The notes beneath the pieces are model-generated. The model did no database searches and had not been told where the DNA came from. It worked only from the letters and a program-made list of their open reading frames with translations. From Planctomycetota bacterium (GTDB lineage Bacteria; Planctomycetota; UBA11346), in the NCBI GenBank assembly GCA_013816485.1, contig JACDEI010000008.1, positions 22,798-86,797 of the forward strand: 64,000 nucleotides of DNA, in the 5' to 3' direction. Positions 27,094 through 35,463 of the stretch are shown piece after piece. Position numbers and translations under genes: made by a program. Position 1 is the stretch's first letter. Each line of letters starts with the position of its first letter.

Positions 27094-29370
27094 ATGAGCG
27101 TCACGCTCAAAGCCTTCCAACGTCAGGTGCTCACGCGCTTACGTCGTTACTGTGATCGCTTGTCCGCAGGTAGCGATCCCGCTGTCGCATTTGCCGAGTA
27201 CGGCGAAACCTATCGACCACCACCATTGATCGACGCGCCCTGCGTCTGTCTCGCCATCCCCACCGGCGGCGGCAAGACGCTGCTGGCCGCTGCCGCCGCC
27301 GGCATCGTCGCCGGCCATGCGCTGCACCGCGTTCCGGCGCTGGTGGTGTGGTTGGTACCCTCGACCGCGATCGCCGAGCAAACGCTGCATCATCTCCGCG
27401 ATCCCGCGCATATGGTCGCGCAGGCCAGCACCGCCGGCATCGATGGTTTCGGAGGTCTTGGTCCGGTGCGCGTGGTCGACGTAGCGCAGGCGCTACGGTT
27501 ACCACCGAGCGCCTACCACGCCGCCAGCGTGATCCTGGTGGCGACCATCCAGCAGTTCCGCATCGCTGATCCGCAAGGCCGGCAGGTCTACGCCACCAGC
27601 GACGCCCTCGGCGGCTCTTTCGGCGAAAGCGGCGCACACACCTTGGCTGAAGTCATCGCCCGTCGCCGCCCGGTGGTGATCGTCGATGAGGCGCACAACG
27701 CACGCACGCCGCTGTCGTTCGAGACGCTCACACGTTTGGCGCCAGGCTTCGTGCTCGAACTCACCGCCACGCCCGCACGGCAACCGTGGCCAGCGAATGT
27801 TCTGTGCCGGGTAGATGCCGCGGCGCTCAAAGCTGAACACCTATTGAAATTGCCGTTGGTGCTCGCCACCGATCCCGCGCCTGACCGCTGCCTAGCGGAT
27901 GCGGTGCAGCGACGCCACGACCTGGCAGCGCTTGCTGCGGCAGAAACCGACGCACCCGTACTCCGTCCCCTCCTGCTGATCCAGGCCGAGGCCCGCCGTC
28001 ATCCTGGGGCGATGACGCCGGACGTGGTGCGCGAGCACCTCATAAAATCCTGCGGTCTGACAGACGACGCCATCGTCATCGCCACCGGTGATGAGCGCGG
28101 GCTCGATGGCATCGACCTTGATGATCCCACCTGCCCGATCACCACCATCATCACCGTCGAGGCGCTGCGCGAAGGCTGGGACTGTCCGGCCGCCGCGGTG
28201 CTCTGCACGCTGCGTGGTTCCTTCACCGACACCGCCGCGGTGCAACTGGTCGGGCGCATCCTGCGGCAACCTGGTGCACGGCTGCGCAGCCACGACGCGC
28301 TCAACCGCAGCTACGCCTACGCGGTCGCGCCGGAGTTCGATGTCGCGCTGGCAGCGCTGCGTGGCTGCCTGACCGAAGGGCTCGGCTTCAGTGCGCAAGA
28401 GACCCTGCAACTGGTGCAATCCGCGGGAAAAACCACAGCGACGTGGCAGGCGGAACCGTCGCCGCCGTTCCTGGTACCACGCCTGCTGGTACAGGATCCC
28501 CTGCGTCCATCGGTGTGGGAACCGTTCCGCGATACGCATCGGCTGGCCAGTGAGTGGGTGCTGACCGCCGACGCTGCGCGGTTGTCACCAGGGGAATACC
28601 AACCCGGTGCCGCCGGTCCTGGGATTGCCGAGGTCGACCTCGATGACGACGGCACTTGGCAGGCCGAAGCGCTGCCGGTTCCCCCGCACGAGCCGACCAC
28701 CGCGACCCAGGCCGCGCTCGCCGCGTGGATCGAACGACGTTTGTGGGCTGACGATGTGCGGCCCGATGACCTCAGCGCCTGGGTCGCGGTCGCCTTGACG
28801 CATCTCCTCGACCAACGCCTGTTGTCCTTGACGGAGCTTGATCACGACCGTTGGCGTCTGGCGACGGTATTGCGTGAACGGCTCGATCACCTGCGCGAAC
28901 AGGCTGCGCGCAGCGCAACCGATCGCTTGCTGACACAGGTGCAGACGAGCACCGCTGCGGACCACTTCCGCTTCACCACCTACCCGGCAGACGGCAACGC
29001 CGACCACGGCTTCCGTCGCCATGCCTACCCGCTGGTGGCGGGCTTCGATTCGGGCGAGGAACAGCGCGCCGCCGAGGCCCTCGACCAACATCCCCGCGTG
29101 GTGCGCTGGATACGCAATCCGGTCGGTGACCACGGCTTCGCCCTGCCCCGTCGGCCACTCGACGGCAATCGTTGGTTCCATCCCGACCTCATCGCCGAAC
29201 TGACAGATGGCCGGCTGCTGCTGGTGGAAGTCAAAGGCGCGCATCTCGCCACCACCGTCGATACCCAGGACAAGATCGCCTGCGCGACCATCTGGGCTCA
29301 GGCCACCGGCAATGGATTCGTGTTGGTGGTGGGTGGTGATGCCGCTGCGATCGATGAGGCTCTGGGCTGA
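27094..29370 (+). CDS. Type III-like restriction endonuclease, Res subunit (SF2 helicase + PD-(D/E)xK nuclease)
   Basis: Walker A AIPTGGGKT; VVIVDEAHNA; ELTATPA; motif VI QLVGRILRQPG; C-terminal HPDLIAELTDGRLLLVEVKGAH nuclease motif. Confidence 0.92.
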   Translation: MSVTLKAFQRQVLTRLRRYCDRLSAGSDPAVAFAEYGETYRPPPLIDAPCVCLAIPTGGGKTLLAAAAAGIVAGHALHRVPALVVWLVPSTAIAEQTLHHLRDPAHMVAQASTAGIDGFGGLGPVRVVDVAQALRLPPSAYHAASVILVATIQQFRIADPQGRQVYATSDALGGSFGESGAHTLAEVIARRRPVVIVDEAHNARTPLSFETLTRLAPGFVLELTATPARQPWPANVLCRVDAAALKAEHLLKLPLVLATDPAPDRCLADAVQRRHDLAALAAAETDAPVLRPLLLIQAEARRHPGAMTPDVVREHLIKSCGLTDDAIVIATGDERGLDGIDLDDPTCPITTIITVEALREGWDCPAAAVLCTLRGSFTDTAAVQLVGRILRQPGARLRSHDALNRSYAYAVAPEFDVALAALRGCLTEGLGFSAQETLQLVQSAGKTTATWQAEPSPPFLVPRLLVQDPLRPSVWEPFRDTHRLASEWVLTADAARLSPGEYQPGAAGPGIAEVDLDDDGTWQAEALPVPPHEPTTATQAALAAWIERRLWADDVRPDDLSAWVAVALTHLLDQRLLSLTELDHDRWRLATVLRERLDHLREQAARSATDRLLTQVQTSTAADHFRFTTYPADGNADHGFRRHAYPLVAGFDSGEEQRAAEALDQHPRVVRWIRNPVGDHGFALPRRPLDGNRWFHPDLIAELTDGRLLLVEVKGAHLATTVDTQDKIACATIWAQATGNGFVLVVGGDAAAIDEALG

Positions 29371-29374
29371 GTCT

Positions 29375-29537
29375 TGGAGGCTGTCTGGAAAAGGGACTGA
29401 CATGGAGGACCGAAGAACCGGAGGAAACCCGAAGGCCGAGTCACCGCGTGGATCCCACCTCTTCTGACTTGCTCTTTCTCCGGTTCTCCGGTCCTCCGGT
29501 CCTCCATGTCCGATCCTGTCTTGCTCGGCAGCATCTT
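29375..29537. mobile_element. MITE-like inverted-repeat element, copy 4 (opposite orientation to copies 1/3)
   Basis: GAGGCTGTCTGGAAAAGGGACTGACATGGAGGACCGAAGAACCGGAGG ... CTCCGGTTCTCCGGTCCTCCGGTCCTCCATGTCCGATCCTG; starts 4-5 bp after the Res stop codon. Confidence 0.85.
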
Positions 29538-29735
29538 GGTGAAAACCGTTCTCATCACCCAGTGCGATTGAAACCAATTCCACCGCTTTGCTCGCCTACG
29601 GATGTCAGTCTTTTTGCCCCCACACGGAAATCCGTCTCAGTGACAACAAGCTGACAAGACAGGTGCTTGCGACCTCAGGTTTTTCTGAGACAGATGCGCC
29701 CTTCTCAACCTCCAGAACCATTCCACGAGGACCCC

Positions 29736-30119
29736 ATGCTCAACGTCGTCCGTGCGTCCGCTGCCGCTCTGCTGCTCGGCGCCTTCGCTGCCCCCTCCCT
29801 CACCGCCGCCGATGAGACTTTCGCCAAGGCGTGGCCGATCATCGAGAAGTCCTGCATCAGTTGCCACGGCGCCGAGAAGCAGAAGGGCAAGCTGCGCCTC
29901 GACACCAAAGAAGCATGGCTCAAGGGCGGCGAGAACGGCAAGATGGTCGAGCCGGGCAAGCCTGAGAAGTCCGACGTGGTGAAGTCGATCAAGTTTGAAC
30001 ACGAAGATCCCGACTACAACATGCCGCCCCAAAAGAAGGGCAAGGATACGAAGCTCACCGCTGATCAGGTGAAGATCATTGAAGAGTGGATCAAAGCCGG
30101 GATGCCCTGGGACAAATAA
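29736..30119 (+). CDS. Small secreted cytochrome c (planctomycete-type)
   Basis: Signal peptide; CISCHGAEKQKGKLRLDTKEAWLKGG; GMPWDK end. Confidence 0.9.
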   Translation: MLNVVRASAAALLLGAFAAPSLTAADETFAKAWPIIEKSCISCHGAEKQKGKLRLDTKEAWLKGGENGKMVEPGKPEKSDVVKSIKFEHEDPDYNMPPQKKGKDTKLTADQVKIIEEWIKAGMPWDK

Positions 30120-30145
30120 GCGGATATTCTCCGTGCCGTGAAACG

Positions 30146-30183
30146 ACGACGCGCTGGCAATCGCCAGCGCGTCGTGCGTTTTA
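30146..30183. terminator. Intrinsic terminator ACGACGCGCTGGC-AATC-GCCAGCGCGTCGT...GTTTT
   Basis: 13-bp perfect stem, 4-nt loop, T-run; directly 3' of the cytochrome c gene. Confidence 0.9.
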
Positions 30184-30272
30184 ACCAGCCTCATGAAGCC
30201 ATTGAATCCCTTCACGCTGATGTTCTCGCAGACGGCCGGACGTTGGTGCCGTGGTTTTGTTGTGGTTGCGAC

Positions 30273-31175
30273 TTCCCCAACCGTGGACGCCTGCAACGCG
30301 TCATCGTCCAAGCGGATGCGATGGACCGCATGAACCCGGAGGATCTCGCCTCGCTGCCCGTGCGCAGCCAACGCGGCGACCTCGTGCCGCTCGCGGCCTT
30401 CACCACCATGCGCTGGGTCGACGGCCCGGTGCAGGCGGTGCGTTACAACGGCTACCCCGCGGTGCGTATTTTTGGCGACACCGCGCCTGGGTACAGCACC
30501 GGTGAAGCGATCAAGGAGATGGAACGACTCGCCGCACAACTGCCACTTGGTTTCGGTTACGAATGGACCGGCACCTCGGCAGAAGAAAAAGCCTCCGGCG
30601 CGCAAGCACCGGCGCTGTTCGCACTGTCGTTCCTGGTGGTGTTCCTCTGCCTCGCTGCGCTCTATGAAAGCTGGTCGATCCCTGCTGCGGTGATGTTGGT
30701 GGTACCGCTGGGCATCCTCGGCGCGCTGCTTGGCAGCACGCTGCGCGACATGCCGAACGACGTTTACTTCAAAGTCGGTCTGGTGGCGATCATCGGCTTG
30801 TCGGCAAAGAACGCGATCCTGATCATCGAGTTCGCCAAAGAACTCCAGGCCCAGGGACGATCTGCGATCGACGCCGTGGTCGAAGCCGTGCACCTGCGCT
30901 TCCGCCCGATCCTGATGACTTCGCTGGCGTTCATCTTAGGCGTACTCCCCCTCGCCATCGCCAACGGCGCCGGCTCCGCCAGTCAACGGGCTATCGGCAC
31001 CGCCGTGATGGGCGGCATGATCACCGCAACGGTGCTGGCGGTGTTCCTGGTGCCGGTGTTTTATGTGGTGGTGCGGCGGATCTTCCCGGCTAAGCCGCCG
31101 CGGTCGATGGAGACGGACGATCTTCCGCCATCCCATGTACCCGTCATTCCACCGACGACGAGCGGTGCGCCGTGA
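30273..31175 (+). pseudogene. 5'-truncated RND (AcrB/MexB-type) efflux transporter remnant, C-terminal third only
   Basis: Reads [33 protein letters not shown]...[33 protein letters not shown]...[16 protein letters not shown]...[22 protein letters not shown]...[28 protein letters not shown]; no RND porter/TM1-6 upstream, and the ORF 'start' lies in a terminator. Confidence 0.88.
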
Positions 31176-31193
31176 ACATAAAGAATGCAGTTG

Positions 31194-31342
31194 AACCGCC
31201 GAGGTCGCCGAGAGCGCCGAGGGAAAGCAGTTTTTTCAAGAGATTGCGTTAGCAGCTGCGCGACTTCACCGGGTTCGCCAACCTGTTGAGGCGGGATTTT
31301 TCATAACTCCTTTCCTCGGCGCTCTCGGCGACCTCGGCGGTT
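31194..31342. repeat. Long inverted repeat with tandem-unit arms (AACCGCCGAGGTCGCCGAGAGCGCCGAGG)
   Basis: Left arm 31194-31227 AACCGCCGAGGTCGCCGAGAGCGCCGAGGGAAAG; right arm 31310-31342 is its reverse complement minus one G. Confidence 0.95.
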
Positions 31343-31440
31343 ACTTCTTCTGCGCGTCTTCTCGGATTAATCACGTCGCAGCTCGCATCACCGTCGGCGG
31401 ATCCTGACGCTGATCGGTACGGCACGTGACCACCTCCGCA

Positions 31441-34400
31441 TCAGCCGTTCGCTGGTAACACTGCCGGAGCAACGGTGCTCGACTCCATGACCCCATAACA
31501 CTCGAACTCACGTAGTTCGAGCAGCTTGCCGGCTGGCGCTTGGCACACCACGCGCACTCGGCTGGTGACGACATCGGGAAAATCGACCGCGCTCCAGCCG
31601 GCTGTGGTGGATGACTGGAAGGGGAAGGCATCACGCCACGTGCTCCCGTCGTACCATTGCAGTTTCCATTGACCGATCTCGTGCGCGTCACTGTTGTCGT
31701 CGAAGACCCGCGCATGCGTCAGCAGGTGCGAACCGCCGAGATCGTACTCCAGCCACACCGCGTGGCCGACATCGGCATAGGCCTCGGTCGCCGTGCTGCC
31801 GTCATGTGCCCTTGCAACCGTCTTGGTGGTGCTGGTCCATTCACCACTCTGGCCGGCATAGGTGGCGGCACTGATCAGATCGACCGGCGTGACGACAACC
31901 GGTGCGGCGATGCCGAAACACTCGAACTCCCGCAGTTCAAGGCGCTTCCCCGATGGTGCCTGACAAACCACGCGCACCCGGCTGGACACCACCTCTGGAA
32001 AGACCACCTCGCTCCAGCCGATGACCGACGACGTGGTGAAGGCGAAGGCGTCACGCCACACCGTCCCGTCCTGCCATTGCAGTTTCCATTGCCCGATCTC
32101 GTAGTTGCCGGCGTTGTCGTCATAGACCCGTGCGCGCTGCAGACGATGTGGTCCGCCCAGATCGTACTCCAACCACACGGCGTGACCGACCTCGGCATAG
32201 GCTTCGGTGGCGGTGCTGCCGTCATGGGCGCGTCCGACCGGCTTGGTGGAACTGGTCCACTCGCCGCTCTGGCCGGCATACGTGGCAGCGCTGATCAGAT
32301 CGACCGCCACGTCATCCGTTGGGATGGAGGTGAAGGTCAGCCAATTGAGATTGAACAGTCCACCGGTGCCGCCGATGAAGGTCAGGCGCAACACCCGCGT
32401 ACCGGCAGTCAGCGGTAGACCATCCGACACTACCGTGCGCCACGTCTGCCAACCGCCGGTACCAGCGACGCTGAGGGCGGAACCAAGCACGACGCCATCG
32501 ATAGAAAATTGCACGCTGCCGCCAGCCGTACCGCTGGCCACCCGCAGCGACGCGGCATAGGTGCCGCTGCTCGGGATGTTCACGGTGTACTCCAGCCATT
32601 CGCCGGTGCGGGTCCAACCAACGTTGTAGCCACCACCCGTGTCGGTGGTCGCTTGGATATCGACAGCATCGTTGCGGTAGCTGCCGCCTTCGTTGGCGCT
32701 CGATACGTCATAGTAGGCGATCCCCGCGCCGCCGAGGTCGTAGTCCTCGGCTTGGATGGTGGTGGTGATCGTACGGGGCGAGCCGCTGAAAGGCGCCTGT
32801 CCGGTGGTCTCGGTGACCGTCATCACCATATCGTCACTGCTTGCGAGCATCCCATCGCTGGCGGTTAGACGCAGCACGTAGGTACCGGCCACGGTGACGC
32901 TGGCGGTGGTATCGACCGCAGCGGCGTTGGCGAAGGTCACCGTACCTGGGCCAGAGACGCGACTCCAGGTCGTGGTCAGGGTGCCGTGTGGTTGCCCATC
33001 GTCGCTCACCGTGCCATCCAATGCGACACTCCCACTGGGCAGGGTCGCACTGCGATCCGGGCCGGCGTTGACGGTCGGCGCGAGGTTGGCGCCGTCTTCG
33101 CGCACCAGATGCAGCACCCAGTCGCTGCCGCTCGGCGCGCTCAGGCCCTGCCCGGTAGTGGTCACACCGCCATCGCTGCGTTGCGCCGGAAAACCAGCGT
33201 TGTGCCAGCCGACGCGGTAGGTGCCCGCCGTCACCGCCACGTTCACCGTGCCGCCAGTCGGAAGATAGACGAGGTACCGTTTCCCAGGTTCAGCGAGCGC
33301 GAAGCCGTTGCTGACCAACTGCTGCGCGGGATTCATGCGGTAAAGCGGGATGTCGGCCAAAAAATCCCAGATGCGTTTGGGCACCGCATGACGATCCGGC
33401 TGCATGTCGGCGAGGTCGAGGCTGCCGCTGAAACCGCTGATGTTGTTGCCGGCCATGTCACCGAGCACCAGCGTGGTCGCCGCCATCATGTGCACCCAGG
33501 TGTGTTTGCGCAGATCGGTCAGCGTCCATGCCGGCTGCAGACTGTTGCCCATCCAGATATTTTCCTGCGCCAGCACGGGCTTGCCAGCAACGTGATTGGC
33601 GAGGAGGTAGGAGTGCAACGATGAGAGGTTGGTGATCTCAGCCTGCAACGTGACCAGGCTGTTCCACGATTGACTGCGGTAGTTGTCGTTGCCATTGAGC
33701 TGATGCACGCCGAGCGGATGACCGAACGGATCGAGCCCGGCGATCTCGTTGCCGAGACGGTTGATCTCGGTGGATGACAAATAGGTCTCGGCTTCGTAAC
33801 CACCAACGTTGAGCAGGATGTTCCAATAAGGTCCGAGGCGCGCGAGGTAGTAGCGGATCAACAGCGTCTTGTCGGCGACCGAGGACGGACGTCCCTGCTC
33901 CGACTCGCGCGGCAGGAATCCACCGAACGGATAATACACCATCCGACGCGCGGCTAGATCGTTCAGCACCGTTTCTATCTGACGGTAATTCGCTGGCTCG
34001 ATCGGCCAGCGATACGGGAAACCCGTGCCCTGGAATTCATTCACCGAGAGCAGGTTGTACCCCTGCTCACCGGCCCAGTCGAGAAATGCCGCGCGCTTGC
34101 TGGCGCTGAAGCCCGCCTTGAACAACGGCGGTCCGCCGTGAAAGGCACGAAGTAACGTGTGTCCCCCTCCTTTATAGCCGAGCCAACGGGGGTTGTGTGT
34201 ATCTGCCGCAACCATGCCCGGCAGATCGGAAGCGACGCAGGAGAAACTGCCGCTGACCCCAGCAGCGCCGTCGGTGAAAGTCGCCGCATACTGCCAGGTG
34301 CCGAGCATGTCGGGCATGAAACGGATGCGCCACGTGGTGCCACCATCCCAGAACCCCCAGAAACTGCGCTTCATGCCGTCGGGGCGCGTGTACTCGACCT

Positions 34401-34551
34401 GCACGGTGACGTTGCGCAGCGGATCGGCGTAGGTCCGCGTATTGGTGATCGCGCGCTCGAAGCGATCCCACTGGCCAACGGTTTCGACGCCGGGCAAGAC
34501 GGTGACCAGGACCAAGGCAAAGGCGACAAGGATGGAGCGGAATGTGGTCAT
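31441..34551 (-). CDS. Large secreted DUF5060/DUF4038 glycoside-hydrolase-like protein with PKD-like, CBM6-like and two tandem discoidin-like domains
   Basis: N-terminal VGQWDRFERAITNTRTYADPLRNVTVQVEYTRPDG; GFWDGGTTWRIRFMPDMLGTWQYAATF; PKD-like TVNAGPDRSATLPSGSVALDGTVSDDG; two copies of VDLISAATYAGQSGEWTS...ELREFECFG. Confidence 0.88.
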   Translation of the reverse strand: MTTFRSILVAFALVLVTVLPGVETVGQWDRFERAITNTRTYADPLRNVTVQVEYTRPDGMKRSFWGFWDGGTTWRIRFMPDMLGTWQYAATFTDGAAGVSGSFSCVASDLPGMVAADTHNPRWLGYKGGGHTLLRAFHGGPPLFKAGFSASKRAAFLDWAGEQGYNLLSVNEFQGTGFPYRWPIEPANYRQIETVLNDLAARRMVYYPFGGFLPRESEQGRPSSVADKTLLIRYYLARLGPYWNILLNVGGYEAETYLSSTEINRLGNEIAGLDPFGHPLGVHQLNGNDNYRSQSWNSLVTLQAEITNLSSLHSYLLANHVAGKPVLAQENIWMGNSLQPAWTLTDLRKHTWVHMMAATTLVLGDMAGNNISGFSGSLDLADMQPDRHAVPKRIWDFLADIPLYRMNPAQQLVSNGFALAEPGKRYLVYLPTGGTVNVAVTAGTYRVGWHNAGFPAQRSDGGVTTTGQGLSAPSGSDWVLHLVREDGANLAPTVNAGPDRSATLPSGSVALDGTVSDDGQPHGTLTTTWSRVSGPGTVTFANAAAVDTTASVTVAGTYVLRLTASDGMLASSDDMVMTVTETTGQAPFSGSPRTITTTIQAEDYDLGGAGIAYYDVSSANEGGSYRNDAVDIQATTDTGGGYNVGWTRTGEWLEYTVNIPSSGTYAASLRVASGTAGGSVQFSIDGVVLGSALSVAGTGGWQTWRTVVSDGLPLTAGTRVLRLTFIGGTGGLFNLNWLTFTSIPTDDVAVDLISAATYAGQSGEWTSSTKPVGRAHDGSTATEAYAEVGHAVWLEYDLGGPHRLQRARVYDDNAGNYEIGQWKLQWQDGTVWRDAFAFTTSSVIGWSEVVFPEVVSSRVRVVCQAPSGKRLELREFECFGIAAPVVVTPVDLISAATYAGQSGEWTSTTKTVARAHDGSTATEAYADVGHAVWLEYDLGGSHLLTHARVFDDNSDAHEIGQWKLQWYDGSTWRDAFPFQSSTTAGWSAVDFPDVVTSRVRVVCQAPAGKLLELREFECYGVMESSTVAPAVLPANG
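31480..32306. repeat. Tandem duplication (~0.4 kb units) encoding two discoidin-like domains
   Basis: Units ~31480-31889 and ~31890-32306 share near-identical DNA blocks (GGCAGCGCTGATCAGATCGACC / GGCGGCACTGATCAGATCGACC). Confidence 0.85.
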
Positions 34552-34661
34552 GCAGGACCTCCTGATGGTGGTGCAGCCAATCGTTGTCCCTCACTGCCAC
34601 GCCATAACGCACCAGTCCGACACCCGGTGCTCGGTGCCATAAAGCCAACGCCACGCAGACA

Positions 34662-34770
34662 GCAAAAGCAGACAACCTAGCCACAGAGGCCACAGAGGCC
34701 TCAGAGGAAATGCCCTGTTTTCCCCCTCTGTGCTCTCTGTGGCCTCTGTGGCTAGCTGTCTTGCCTTTGC
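34662..34770. repeat. Long inverted repeat with tandem-unit arms (CTAGCCACAGAGGCCACAGAGG)
   Basis: Left CTAGCCACAGAGGCCACAGAGGCCTCAGAGG, right CCTCTGTGCTCTCTGTGGCCTCTGTGGCTAG; arms extend to GCAAAAGCAGACA / TGTCTTGCCTTTGC. Confidence 0.93.
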
Positions 34771-34869
34771 GATTAGCCTCAGTTCCACGACCTTGACCCG
34801 CGCTGCAGGCACCAAGGCAAGTCTTGCGTTATGCCCACTAGGTGAGGGACAATGACCCGCGGAGGATGT

Positions 34870-35463
34870 ATGGACGAGTTCGCCGCCACCGACGCCGAGG
34901 ACGCAGCCCTGGCAAAACGCGCACTGGCTGGTGACGCTGACGCCTTCGATCTGCTGGTGCGCCGGCACCAGGGACGCATCCGCGCCTATGTCGCCATACG
35001 TGTCGGTGATCCGGTGCTCGCTGATGACCTCGCGCAGGATTCCTTCGTCATCGCCTTCAAACGCCTCGCCACCTTCGATGCGCAGCGGCCGTTTTATTTG
35101 TGGTTGCGCGGCATCGCGCTCAACGTGCTGCGCAATCAGATGCGTCGCCGCAGCGAACAAGCCGCCGACCATGACCAGTTGCAGGCCCTGCTCGACGCCC
35201 GCCTCGACACGCGCGCCGCACTGATCGACGGTGATGGCGATGCCGATCTCCTGGCACGGTTGCGCCGCTGCATGGAGCACGTCTCTGGCACCGCCGCTAC
35301 CACCGTGCGCGCTCACTATTTCGAGGCCCGAAACCTGGAGGACATCGCCCGCGATCAGGGACGCACCGCCGCGGCAGTCGGCATGTTGCTGATGCGTGCG
35401 CGACGCTGGTTGCGCAGTTGCATCGAACGGCCCGAGCCACGTGGCGACGGAGCGGCGTTATGA
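34870..35463 (+). CDS. ECF-type RNA polymerase sigma factor (1)
   Basis: ALAGDADAFDLLVRRHQGRIRAYVAIRVGDPVLADDLAQDSFVIAFKRLATFDAQRPFYLWLRGIALNVLRNQMRR; sigma4-like LEDIARDQGRTAAAVGMLLMRARRWLR. Confidence 0.92.
   Translation: MDEFAATDAEDAALAKRALAGDADAFDLLVRRHQGRIRAYVAIRVGDPVLADDLAQDSFVIAFKRLATFDAQRPFYLWLRGIALNVLRNQMRRRSEQAADHDQLQALLDARLDTRAALIDGDGDADLLARLRRCMEHVSGTAATTVRAHYFEARNLEDIARDQGRTAAAVGMLLMRARRWLRSCIERPEPRGDGAAL

Noticed and set aside
25473-29370. Type III R-M plus flanking genes as a novel multi-gene defence island
   Set aside because: Neighbours (DUF1080, cytochrome c, RND remnant) have no defence signature; the two genes are explained by a known system type.
30138-31175. The 345-aa RND ORF as an intact transporter
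   Set aside because: Lacks the N-terminal half and porter domains; its annotated start lies inside a terminator hairpin.
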